A stretch of 16,677 nucleotides of DNA from Halieaceae bacterium (GTDB lineage Bacteria; Pseudomonadota; Gammaproteobacteria; Pseudomonadales; Halieaceae), in the NCBI GenBank assembly GCA_003520285.1, contig DOVB01000232.1, positions 1,062-17,738 of the forward strand, written 5' to 3'. The notes beneath the pieces were generated by a model, which searched no databases, had not been told where the DNA came from, and was given only the letters and a program-made list of their open reading frames with translations. A program made the position numbers and the translations under genes. Positions within the stretch are counted from its first letter, which is position 1, and each line of letters opens with the position of its first letter. Shown in pieces: positions 1 to 7,990 of this stretch.

Positions 1-1
1 C

Positions 2-2125
2 TCAACTCCGACCAGTGCAAATTCTGACCCAGCCAAACTCAGTCCACCCGTAGCCGAGAAGAGAGCGCACAGCTATACCCACCATGGCATCACCATCGAA
101 GATCCCTATGACTGGCTCTATGATAAGTCGTATCCCATAGTCGACGATGAAGACGTGCTCGACTACGTCAAAGCCGAGAATGCTTACTTTGACGCGCATA
201 TGACCGAGCAGGCCCCACTGATTGAGACCCTGTTCACCGAGATGCGGGCACGCATCAAAGAAGACGACAGCACGGTTCCCCAACAGAATGGTGATTACCT
301 TTACTGGAGTGAGTTCGAAGAGGGCGCGCAGTATCGTAAACACTGGCGTAAGCCAGTCGAAGGGGGCGCAGCAGAGCTCCTTTTAGATGAGAACGCGTTG
401 GCCGAAGGTCTGGAGTATTTTCGTCTGGGTGCCGCCACGGTCAGCCAAAACGGCCGTTATCTGGCCTATTCAACGGATACCAATGGGTCGGAGCGCTACA
501 CCGCTCGGATTAAAAACCTAAGCACTGGCGAACACCTGCCCGATGTGCTCGAGAATTTGCGAGGGGATTTAGTCTGGGTCGCAAATGATACCGCTCTGGT
601 TTACGGCCCCGCGAACGAGGAATGGCGGACGCTCGAAGCTAAGTTGCACGTCATTGGCACCCCCAACAGCGAGGATGTCACGCTGTATCAAGAGCAAGAC
701 CTAAGCTTCAGCGTGGGCACAGCTCTATCCGTCCAAAAGGACTGGTTACTCATCGTGAGCGGAGATAACGAGACCACAGAAGTTCGACTGATCCCGGCTG
801 CCGACCCCACTTCCGAACCGATCCTCGTGAAGGCTCGGAGCAAAGGCGTTGAGTACCGAATTGATATCCGTGATGGCGAGCTCTTCGTTATGGCCAATGA
901 CGATCATGTCAATTTCCGACTGGCGAAAGCAACACTCGCGAAGCCCCACGAATGGACTACTGTAGTGGCCGGTTCAGACGAATTTTATCTCACAGACTTT
1001 CAGTTATTTCAGGATTTTTTCGTTACCGAGGGACGGCTGAATGGGCTCGACCAGATCGAACTGCGCACCTATGATACAGCCGCGAAAGCTCAGCGTATTG
1101 AGTTTCCCGAAGCCAGCTATACCGTGGGTTTATCCAATAATCCTGAGTATGCCGTGACCAAATTGCGGCTTGCCTATCAAAGCATGATCACACCGCGCAC
1201 AGTCTTTGATTACCACGTTGCCAACAGCACTCTAGAGCAACTCAATCAACAGGAAATCCCGAGTGGCTATGATTCCAGCCAATATGTCACCGAACGGTTA
1301 ATGATCGAAGCCCGCGATGGCACCCAGGTACCGGTCAGTATTGTCATGCGTAAGGACCGAGCCGATATTCTCAAGACAGCAGCGATTGATGGACCCGGCC
1401 CATTGCACCTTTATGCCTATGGCGCGTATGCCTATGCCACACCACCTTATTTCTCGACCACGCGGCTGTCACTGGTCGACCGCGGTTTTGCCTACGCTAT
1501 CGCGCACATTCGCGGTGGCGATGATTTAGGCCGACGCTGGTATCTGCAGGGTAAACTGTTCGAGCGAGCCAATACCTTTAACGATTTCGTAGACGTCGGG
1601 CGCGGTTTGATTGCCAAAGGTTACACTGCTGAGGGCAGCGTCACTGCAAGCGGAGGCTCAGCAGGTGGCAAATTAATGGGCGCCATCATCAATCAAGACC
1701 CCGCTCAGTACGGAGCGATTGTTGCCCATGTTCCTTTCGTGGATGTGCTGAACACCATGCTCAACGAGAAGCTGCCACTGACGCCTGGCGAATGGCAGGA
1801 ATGGGGTAATCCTATCACCGACAAAGCAGCTTTTGCCTACATCCTCTCTTATTCGCCTTATGACCAAGTCGTGGCCAAGGCATATCCTCCGATGCTAGTT
1901 ACCGCCGGGCTTAATGATCCACGCGTGACCTATTGGGAGCCCGCTAAGTGGGTTGCCAAGCTACGAGCCTTGAAAACAGATGACAACTTGCTGTTGATGA
2001 AAACCAATATGGGCGCTGGCCATGGTGGACAATCAGGAAGGTGGAACTCACTCAAGGAAACTGCTGAAGAGTTCGCTTTCATTCTGTGGCAGATGGGAAT
2101 GGTCGAGGGGACTGCTCCGCATTGA
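2..2125 (+). CDS. ptrB: Oligopeptidase B-like S9A serine peptidase, 5'-truncated by the window edge
   Basis: Oligopeptidase B is a prolyl-oligopeptidase-fold serine peptidase that cleaves short peptides, in known members after Lys or Arg. The frame is open to the left edge, so the start lies outside; 707 codons are visible. A GTG at 155 is not the start, because family sequence precedes it (HHGITIEDPYDWLYD and DDEDVLDYVKAENAYF). The N-terminal two thirds match the beta-propeller region. The catalytic triad is visible: Ser in GGSAGGKLMG (codon 1658-1660), Asp in GLNDPRVTYWEPAKW (codon 1916-1918) and His in GAGHGGQSGR (codon 2021-2023). The first visible residues are Ser/Thr/Pro-rich, which would fit a linker after an export or lipoprotein signal, but the signal itself is not in view. 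E. coli PtrB has 686 residues, so this copy is longer. The family call is firm; exact specificity is inferred. Confidence 0.95.
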   Translation, partial: STPTSANSDPAKLSPPVAEKRAHSYTHHGITIEDPYDWLYDKSYPIVDDEDVLDYVKAENAYFDAHMTEQAPLIETLFTEMRARIKEDDSTVPQQNGDYLYWSEFEEGAQYRKHWRKPVEGGAAELLLDENALAEGLEYFRLGAATVSQNGRYLAYSTDTNGSERYTARIKNLSTGEHLPDVLENLRGDLVWVANDTALVYGPANEEWRTLEAKLHVIGTPNSEDVTLYQEQDLSFSVGTALSVQKDWLLIVSGDNETTEVRLIPAADPTSEPILVKARSKGVEYRIDIRDGELFVMANDDHVNFRLAKATLAKPHEWTTVVAGSDEFYLTDFQLFQDFFVTEGRLNGLDQIELRTYDTAAKAQRIEFPEASYTVGLSNNPEYAVTKLRLAYQSMITPRTVFDYHVANSTLEQLNQQEIPSGYDSSQYVTERLMIEARDGTQVPVSIVMRKDRADILKTAAIDGPGPLHLYAYGAYAYATPPYFSTTRLSLVDRGFAYAIAHIRGGDDLGRRWYLQGKLFERANTFNDFVDVGRGLIAKGYTAEGSVTASGGSAGGKLMGAIINQDPAQYGAIVAHVPFVDVLNTMLNEKLPLTPGEWQEWGNPITDKAAFAYILSYSPYDQVVAKAYPPMLVTAGLNDPRVTYWEPAKWVAKLRALKTDDNLLLMKTNMGAGHGGQSGRWNSLKETAEEFAFILWQMGMVEGTAPH

Positions 2126-2132
2126 CGGGGTT

Positions 2133-2807
2133 TCACAAAACACGTTTGATCGAAGAGTAATTGCCTCGCACATTGAGCGTTAGTGTCACGGTGTCGTTCG
2201 AACGATTGCGCCAGAACCAGCCGTGACGCCCATCGAAAGAGGGTATCAGCTCCCCCTCTCGAAAATTCTCTGCACGACCGTTGCGATAAGTCGCTTTCTC
2301 TCCTGCAGTGCCATTCCCGTGCCAAGTGGAATTCAGGTGGCCAGGATCTGCAATCCATTCAAACACGAGCTTCGCACCTGCCGTCATTTGTACTTTTACC
2401 TCTGCTGCTTCGCCCGGCTCGAGCTGGATGACCAGGGTGTCATCCCAAGCTGTCTCTGTCTCTGCCACTGCGAGAGATTCCGAGGGCTGAGATGCGTCTG
2501 CCGTGACCAGTTCGGGGGCAGACATGTCCGTATCTGGCACAGGCGGAGTAACCACTACTTCTGCCGGCTCAGTGCTTGTGGCGAGCGTTGCCTCTTGCTC
2601 TGCTTCCTCGAGCAATTGCTGCTTGATCTCTCCCATCGCCGTTAATCCCAACATGCAACCCACACCGGTAGGATCAATACCGTATTCCGAGGGCAATACC
2701 ACGGTAAAGAGCAATATCATCGCAGTAACCAATGCGATCAGGGTTGAACGTAACAATCGCTCGGCACTGGGGAGTTCAGCTCGGCTAGGGATATCTGAGT
2801 TATACAT
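2133..2807 (-). CDS. Single-pass transmembrane anchor protein with periplasmic C-terminal domain
   Basis: Protein of 224 aa, function unknown. I recognise it as the 'transmembrane anchor protein' type found beside HupE/UreJ genes in Proteobacteria. It has a short cytoplasmic N-terminus (MYNSDIPSRAELPSAERLLR), one membrane helix at about residues 19-39, a conserved-looking LPSEYGIDPTGVG segment, an acidic and Pro/Thr/Ser-rich linker (about 63-120) and a compact C-terminal domain (about 121-224). That domain contains His157, His163 and His195, the last in FDGRHGWFWRNR; the histidines could bind a metal, which is inference. I chose ATG at 2807 because a GAGG ribosome-binding site lies about 5 bases upstream; a GTG two codons earlier is possible. 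It follows the HupE/UreJ-like gene by about 37 bases and is probably co-transcribed with it. Its stop lies 7 bases from the stop of the convergent peptidase gene. Confidence 0.85.
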   Translation of the reverse strand: MYNSDIPSRAELPSAERLLRSTLIALVTAMILLFTVVLPSEYGIDPTGVGCMLGLTAMGEIKQQLLEEAEQEATLATSTEPAEVVVTPPVPDTDMSAPELVTADASQPSESLAVAETETAWDDTLVIQLEPGEAAEVKVQMTAGAKLVFEWIADPGHLNSTWHGNGTAGEKATYRNGRAENFREGELIPSFDGRHGWFWRNRSNDTVTLTLNVRGNYSSIKRVL

Positions 2808-2844
2808 ACACACCTCACTCGATTACTTCAGTTAACAACGAGGG

Positions 2845-3534
2845 CTAAGCGCTCACAAAATAGCCGGCAAGCTGATAGCCGACTAATAGAAAACCGGCTG
2901 TCATCATGATGACATTGGCGGTATATGCCTGCTTTAAAAAGCTGTCTTGGCGACGCCAAAATCCTATCAGAATGAGAATTGCAGCCAGTGCCAACAACTG
3001 TCCTATTTCGACACCGACATTAAAAGCCAGCAAGTTTTGGACTAATCCGTTCGGCGAAATATCGTACTCAATAATCTTAGACGCCAGTCCAAACCCGTGA
3101 CAGAACCCAAAAATCAGAACTGCTGCTTTGGTATTCGGCTGGAACCCAAACCAACGCTGATAGGCGCCCAAATTATCGAGCGCTTTATACACAATAGAGA
3201 AACCGATGATCGCGTCGATGAGATAACTATTAATGCCAAAGTCAAAAAACACACCTGCCAGCATGGTCACAGAGTGGCCCAGCGCAAACAGACTCACGTA
3301 GATCGCGATGTCTTTCATTCGATAGAGGAAAAAAACCACGCCCAGCAAGAATAAAATATGGTCATAGCCAGTAACCATATGCTTCGCGCCTAAGTACAAG
3401 AAGGGGAACAAGTGAACACCCGTCACTTCCTGAATGTACCCTTTGTCACCCTGTGTCACAGCGTGGGCTAAAGCGTCTGTCGCACTTAGAACCCCGGCGC
3501 CACAAACAATTAAAGCCAACAGAAACAACCGCAT
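2845..3534 (-). CDS. HupE/UreJ-like (HupE/UreJ_2) integral membrane protein
   Basis: Protein of 229 aa with an N-terminal signal sequence (likely cleavage after ALA at residue 23) and about six hydrophobic helices. Conserved motifs in order are GYDHILFLLG (His59), LFALGHSVTML (His87), IFGFCHGFGLAS (His146) and LLAFNVGVEIGQL (about 168-180). HupE and UreJ proteins of hydrogenase and urease operons are nickel permeases. This subgroup is found away from such operons and its substrate is not established, so nickel or another transition metal is inference. If cleavage is as predicted, the mature protein starts with His24, a possible extra metal ligand. The start is the ATG at 3534; the ribosome-binding site is weak (GAG about 9 bases upstream). 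It is the first gene of a likely two-gene operon with the downstream transmembrane anchor protein, and diverges from the phosphatase gene. Confidence 0.88.
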   Translation of the reverse strand: MRLFLLALIVCGAGVLSATDALAHAVTQGDKGYIQEVTGVHLFPFLYLGAKHMVTGYDHILFLLGVVFFLYRMKDIAIYVSLFALGHSVTMLAGVFFDFGINSYLIDAIIGFSIVYKALDNLGAYQRWFGFQPNTKAAVLIFGFCHGFGLASKIIEYDISPNGLVQNLLAFNVGVEIGQLLALAAILILIGFWRRQDSFLKQAYTANVIMMTAGFLLVGYQLAGYFVSA

Positions 3535-3595
3535 AACGCATTACTCGAAGAAGACAAACCACCCAGTGACTATGCCTTAAGAGCCCCTGGCAAAC

Positions 3596-3624
3596 AACTT
3601 AAGTGAGCAGTGTATGTGGGTCAA
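3596..3624 (-). promoter_or_regulatory. Weak candidate promoter for the HupE/anchor operon
   Basis: Reading the minus strand, TTGACC (3624-3619) is followed after 17 bases by TAAGTT (3601-3596), ending about 60 bases upstream of the HupE/UreJ-like start. The -35 element fits sigma-70 well but the -10 matches only 3 of 6. The inverted repeat CTTGC-TATAA-GCAAG at 3652-3666 lies further upstream and could be an operator. Nothing else gene-like is seen in the 3535-3856 intergenic region apart from the Pho-box-like site. Confidence 0.2.
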
Positions 3625-3802
3625 GGGCCCAACCCACCGACAACAAACTGACTTGCTATAAGCAAGACCTTACCACCTAATCTCGATAAATACCGGCGCA
3701 ATTGAACCACACAAAGTACTCGCTCAACAGAAGCACGCAGGCAACCAGCGATTTGTTGCACAGTCCGAATACGCAGCATTCATACCGACACCATGCATCT
3801 CT

Positions 3803-3821
3803 CTGTCATAAAATTCTGACA
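3803..3821 (+). promoter_or_regulatory. Pho-box-like PhoB site upstream of the PhoD phosphatase
   Basis: The sequence CTGTCATAAAATTCTGACA starts 54 bases before the phosphatase ATG. Its first 7 bases equal the PhoB half-site CTGTCAT, followed by the usual A/T-rich spacer. The first 13 bases differ from the E. coli phoA box (CTGTCATAAAGTTGTCAC) at one position. The second half, CTGACA, is imperfect and sits at a 13-base rather than the usual 11-base period. The site precedes a phosphatase gene, as expected for phosphate-starvation control. No clear -10 follows (TATCGG at 3836 is the nearest), which would fit an activator-dependent promoter. Confidence 0.45.
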
Positions 3822-3856
3822 AGATCTGGGCGTCCTATCGGTAACTTGGAGTTCAT

Positions 3857-5488
3857 ATGAAAAGAAGAGATGTGTTACGTGGCCTGGCTGCATCGCCACT
3901 GTTGATGACCGCAAATGCTCTCGGCCAGAAGCCACAGCCGACCTTTGAACACGGCGTTGCGAGCGGTGATCCCGATCACACCAGCGTCGTTATTTGGACG
4001 CGCGTTTCTCAGGTATCAGAGCCACAAACAGTACTCTGGCAAGTGTCCAAGAGCGCGACTTTTGACCAGATCATTGCCAGTGGCGAGACGATCACTAATG
4101 AGTATTTTGATTACACCGTGAAAGTCGTAGTCGAGGGATTGCAAGCCAATAATCGTTATCACTATCGATTTCAGTGCGGTCCTGCCGTCTCTGTTACCGG
4201 CATGACTCGAACCCTACCAATGGGCAGATTAGACACTTTGGGGCTTGCTATTGCGTCATGCTCGAACTACGCCTTTGGCTACTTTAATGCGTACGATGCG
4301 ATCGCCAAAGATGAGGCCGTAGACTTCGTGCTTCACCTTGGTGACTACCTGTATGAATACGGTGCTACTGAATGGGGCGTACAAGAAGGCCTGCGCTTAA
4401 ATCGTTCGCACAAACCCATTCACGAGATCGTTTCTTTAGCGGACTACCGAGAGCGTCATGCCCAGTATAAAAGTGATCCTGACTCCCAGAAGATGCACGC
4501 AGCAAAGCCTTTACTGCTAGTGTGGGACGACCACGAAAGCACCAATAATCCTTGGGTGGGCGGCGCCCAAAACCATCAGTTCCCAACCGAAGGCAACTGG
4601 CTGGATCGCAGAGACAGTTCAATCCGAGCCTACTATGAGTGGATGCCCATCAGAGAGCCAGACGCGGGTCTCGAGCGCCGCGAGTTCTGGCGCGCCTATC
4701 AATTTGGCGATCTAGCGCACTTGATAACGGTCGAATCACGTCACACGGCGCGGAGTCTTCAAGTGGATTACGGGGACTATGTCGACAAGATCACAACGCA
4801 AGAAGAGGCTGCCGAATTTCAGCGTGCAGTGCTCGGCGCCCCAGATCGCCCCATGCTATCAGAGAAAATGGAGCAATTCCTGATGCAGGAACTGGCTCAC
4901 TCGACTGCGAGTGACATCCCATGGCGGCTGATGGGGAATGCAATTCCCATGGCGAAAACACCAGTACCCCATCTCGAGAGCATGGGTTTCACCATGCCAT
5001 CGCCCTCATCAGGTGCCGATCTACTTTGGAAGGGTCGTTGGAATCTCCCCTTCTATCCAGACACCTGGGATGGTTACCCCTGGGCACGCGAGCGTCTTTA
5101 TCAGATGTGTAAAGCAGTCGGCGTGCAAGATCTCGTTGTCCTCACGGGGGACAGCCACAGCTTCTGGGCAAATCACCTAACAGATGAAAGCGGTGAGTCG
5201 ATGGGGGTCGAATTGGGCACAACCGGAATTTCCTCGCCGGGCGACTTTGTAGAGCAAGGTTTTGACAGAGACACAGCGGCGCTAATTGATGCGGCCTTTA
5301 TGGCGCATGCTCCCGATATTCGGTGGACCAGCAACCTGTATCAGGGGTATTTGCGGTTAGTGCTTGATCGAGAAATGATTCGTGCTGATTATGTCGCGGT
5401 CAGTACCGTTGAGCTGAAGACTTACAGCACAAAGGTCATTCATTCTGAGAAGGTTGCGCGTCGATCTGGCAGACTGAGTTTTCTTTAG
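3857..5488 (+). CDS. phoD: PhoD-family alkaline phosphatase/phosphodiesterase, Tat-exported
   Basis: Protein of 543 aa that would hydrolyse phosphate esters in the periplasm or at the cell surface. The N-terminus KRRDVLRGLAA followed by a hydrophobic stretch is a twin-arginine (Tat) signal. The PhoD N-terminal domain begins at FEHGVASGDPDHTSVVIWTRV (about 30-50). The metallophosphatase core shows Cys135 (ASCSNYAFGYFNAYDAI), Asp163 and Tyr166 (HLGDYLYEYG), WDDHESTNNPW (223-233) and GDSHSFWANHL (431-441). These correspond to the iron and calcium ligands of Bacillus subtilis PhoD (Cys124, Asp156, Tyr159, Asp356, His358). The ATG has GGAG 5 bases upstream, and a Pho-box-like site precedes it. Length and motifs look complete. 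It converges on a TonB-dependent receptor gene. The family call is firm; preference for mono- or diesters cannot be read from sequence. Confidence 0.95.
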   Translation: MKRRDVLRGLAASPLLMTANALGQKPQPTFEHGVASGDPDHTSVVIWTRVSQVSEPQTVLWQVSKSATFDQIIASGETITNEYFDYTVKVVVEGLQANNRYHYRFQCGPAVSVTGMTRTLPMGRLDTLGLAIASCSNYAFGYFNAYDAIAKDEAVDFVLHLGDYLYEYGATEWGVQEGLRLNRSHKPIHEIVSLADYRERHAQYKSDPDSQKMHAAKPLLLVWDDHESTNNPWVGGAQNHQFPTEGNWLDRRDSSIRAYYEWMPIREPDAGLERREFWRAYQFGDLAHLITVESRHTARSLQVDYGDYVDKITTQEEAAEFQRAVLGAPDRPMLSEKMEQFLMQELAHSTASDIPWRLMGNAIPMAKTPVPHLESMGFTMPSPSSGADLLWKGRWNLPFYPDTWDGYPWARERLYQMCKAVGVQDLVVLTGDSHSFWANHLTDESGESMGVELGTTGISSPGDFVEQGFDRDTAALIDAAFMAHAPDIRWTSNLYQGYLRLVLDREMIRADYVAVSTVELKTYSTKVIHSEKVARRSGRLSFL

Positions 5489-5495
5489 TCACCGG

Positions 5496-5527
5496 TAAAA
5501 AAATGGGAGACCACAAGGGTCTCCCAT
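5496..5527 (-). terminator. Rho-independent terminator of the TonB-dependent receptor gene
   Basis: A perfect 10-bp stem (5503-5512 with 5518-5527, GGTCTCCCAT on the plus strand for the right arm) encloses a 5-base loop. On the minus strand it is followed by a run of seven T (complement of the A run at 5497-5503). This fits termination of the receptor gene ending at 5544. On the plus strand no T run follows, so its use by the convergent phosphatase gene is doubtful. Confidence 0.85.
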
Positions 5528-5543
5528 ATCGATCAAAGCACAG

Positions 5544-7961
5544 TTAGAAGTCGAACGTTAATCCAATAGTCGCTGTGCGAGGTGCACCTAACCAAATCGC
5601 GTTAGAGCTCACAACACCCTCATAGCGCTCATCCGCCAAGTTGAAGATTTGAGCGTGTAGACGGAAACCCGACAGCGATTCAGACAAACGCTCACCCGAT
5701 ACCGACACATATGCGTCGAGTAAAGTGTACTCGTCAGCATACCAAGAGTTCGCTGTATTCACCGCGCGCTCGCCGGTCGACTTTGCACTCAAACCCGCTG
5801 TTATCGTGTCGTTCGTATAATCAACAGACACTACCCACATGGTCTCGGGAATACCGGTTACATCGTTGCCAGCAAAAATACCATTCTCGGCATCCACTGC
5901 ACTATTACCCGACCCTTTATAGACTGAGTCGAGTGAGGTAAACGCACCGTATACCGACCAGTTTGCATCCACGTTAAACGTCGCGGCGATTTCCAGACCA
6001 GAAGAGTCGATACCACCCGCGTTGAAATAGGTGCCATCATTGCCGATCAAGTAATCATTACCAGCGCTGCTGCCGGGTGCCAAAAAGATAATCCGATTCT
6101 CGAACTGCGAATCAAAATAAGTGGCTGTGGCATATAAACGATCACCGGTATAACGCAGACCGACTTCCATCACGTCCGAAGTTTCTGGTTCTAGCTGCGC
6201 AAGATCGGCAGACTCACGCTCTAGAATATTGTCCGAGATCGACTTGAAGTTCTCGGCCAAACCGCCAAAAACGCTCAAGCCGTCCATGGGCGTCTCATAC
6301 ACGAAGCCGGCCGACATTAGCACGTCAGAATCGGAATCGAGCACTGTATTCGAGCTGTCACCAAACTTATCTTGTCTGGATACTTCAACCAGATATTGAT
6401 TCGCACCCAAGGTTAACTTGAGGTCACCCAAAGTCAGACTGTCTTCGACGTACCACTTCAAGACGTCTTGAGGATAGGCTCGGCTGTACTGTACCCAATA
6501 GGCTGGATTCTCAAATTCGATTCCAATCCGGGCATCTGTCAGTTTATGCCAGTCGCGATACTCTTCACGATCACCATCTTCGTACCATACGCCAGCACGC
6601 AAGACGTTGTTGTCACTGGTGTTCCATGTCAGGTCAGCAGTAAAACCAGTACGCTCTTTTTGGTAATGCGTGTGTCGGTATGACTGCACCGGAATGGCAT
6701 TCGCTGCGTAGCAGGCAGGATCATACTGAGCGCCGGCACCGCCATAAGGAAAGGTAATCGACGAGACACACCCTGCTTGCGGACTCAGAGCCACACCGTT
6801 GCCGTCAACAAAGAAAATGGTACCCAAAGCAGAGCCGCCTTGAACCCGAGCACCAGAAAACTCGCTTTCGGGATTACCACTGCCATCTGCCACGACGTCG
6901 ACTAAATAGGGCGGAATCCAATCTCCACGACCTTCGTTATCGTGGTAATAAGCAGCGGCATCAAGAGTGATGCTATCAGTGACATCCCACTTCATCTTGC
7001 CGTAAGCAAATAAATTTTCACGCAGGGTCGACCAACCCCGACGATAAGTCTGGTTAGTGTAGGGTGTGTTTGTCCAGTTCCCAATCAATTGGTCCCAATT
7101 TGGGTATTCAACATAATCCGCTTTTGAATACACTCGCTGGTAGTTGTCTTCGTGGATCTCGTCGATTGAAAGATAGGCGCTCAGCGTCACCGCATCTAAT
7201 TCAGAGACCATCTTCGCAGCGAAATGATCACGCTCATTTTGAGCCGAACCTTCCATCCAATCGGTTGCTTCTTGGTGCGATGCTGAAACAGAAAAACGGG
7301 TTTTGCCACCGATCAGACCAGAATCATAACGGGTGTAGAATCGCTTAGCGTCGTATTGCCCGCTAAGATATTCAACCCGCACACGCTCCTCCATCTCTGG
7401 ATCTGATGTGACATAGTTTAGCGTTCCACCGAGAGACTCAAGTGAACGTGACGAGATGTCAGCGGTACCCTGGGCAACTTCGATTGTTGCTAAGTTAGCT
7501 GTGTCGATGTAACGGTTTGCTTTCGCACCACCGCCGTAGTTTGAGCCGCCATTCGGTAAGCCATCGATAGTGGATCCCACCTGCTGTTCCGCAAGATTAG
7601 TCTGAAAACCACGAACGGTAATAGCGGTCGACCAGTCGTCGAAACCAAATGCGTCGCCTTCGTGTACTGTCACACCTGGCAAGTTATCAATCAAATTGTT
7701 AATGCTAGTAATGCTAGAGTTTTGGAGCTTCATGCTCTCGTTGATTTCGTTGTTCGCGTAAGTTGCGCTCTTTGAAACCACCAAAATCTCTTCAATCTCT
7801 AGATTGGTGTCTTGCGTATCAGTTTGAGAAACTACTGCGCTTGCGTGTAGCGCTGCCATCACCGCGACGGCGAGTTTCGTTTTGCGCGAGAAAAAGGTTT
7901 TCTTGTTGTCTCCATTGTAAGCATCATGTTGGTTTGACTGAGTCGTGCGCCTAATATTCAA
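5544..7961 (-). CDS. TonB-dependent outer-membrane receptor (non-ATG start)
   Basis: Protein of about 805 aa. A basic N-terminus with hydrophobic stretch (about 30-45) would be the signal peptide; a TonB-box-like EIEEILVVSKS follows at 55-65. The plug domain is at about 75-190, with SINNLIDNLPGVTV, TAITVRGFQTN, STIDGLPNGGSNYGGG, ATIEVAQGTADI and LESLGGTLNYVTS. The beta-barrel continues to a C-terminal phenylalanine (TIGLTFDF). Two cysteines in a predicted extracellular loop (QAGCVSS and DPACYAA) may form a disulfide. The start is uncertain: in this frame the upstream stop is at about 8001-8003, and there is no ATG before residue 35, which would cut off most of the signal. TTG at 7961 is the best choice but lacks a clear ribosome-binding site. 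The ligand is unknown; the position next to phoD suggests, without proving, a phosphorus compound. Confidence 0.92.
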   Translation of the reverse strand: MNIRRTTQSNQHDAYNGDNKKTFFSRKTKLAVAVMAALHASAVVSQTDTQDTNLEIEEILVVSKSATYANNEINESMKLQNSSITSINNLIDNLPGVTVHEGDAFGFDDWSTAITVRGFQTNLAEQQVGSTIDGLPNGGSNYGGGAKANRYIDTANLATIEVAQGTADISSRSLESLGGTLNYVTSDPEMEERVRVEYLSGQYDAKRFYTRYDSGLIGGKTRFSVSASHQEATDWMEGSAQNERDHFAAKMVSELDAVTLSAYLSIDEIHEDNYQRVYSKADYVEYPNWDQLIGNWTNTPYTNQTYRRGWSTLRENLFAYGKMKWDVTDSITLDAAAYYHDNEGRGDWIPPYLVDVVADGSGNPESEFSGARVQGGSALGTIFFVDGNGVALSPQAGCVSSITFPYGGAGAQYDPACYAANAIPVQSYRHTHYQKERTGFTADLTWNTSDNNVLRAGVWYEDGDREEYRDWHKLTDARIGIEFENPAYWVQYSRAYPQDVLKWYVEDSLTLGDLKLTLGANQYLVEVSRQDKFGDSSNTVLDSDSDVLMSAGFVYETPMDGLSVFGGLAENFKSISDNILERESADLAQLEPETSDVMEVGLRYTGDRLYATATYFDSQFENRIIFLAPGSSAGNDYLIGNDGTYFNAGGIDSSGLEIAATFNVDANWSVYGAFTSLDSVYKGSGNSAVDAENGIFAGNDVTGIPETMWVVSVDYTNDTITAGLSAKSTGERAVNTANSWYADEYTLLDAYVSVSGERLSESLSGFRLHAQIFNLADERYEGVVSSNAIWLGAPRTATIGLTFDF

Positions 7962-7990
7962 AATTGATATAACGCACGACGCGATAAGGG

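Noticed and set aside
2223..2835. Several plus-strand open frames opposite the anchor-protein gene
   Set aside because: They lack family motifs and lie antisense to a minus-strand gene with a recognised domain layout, a ribosome-binding site and an operon partner.
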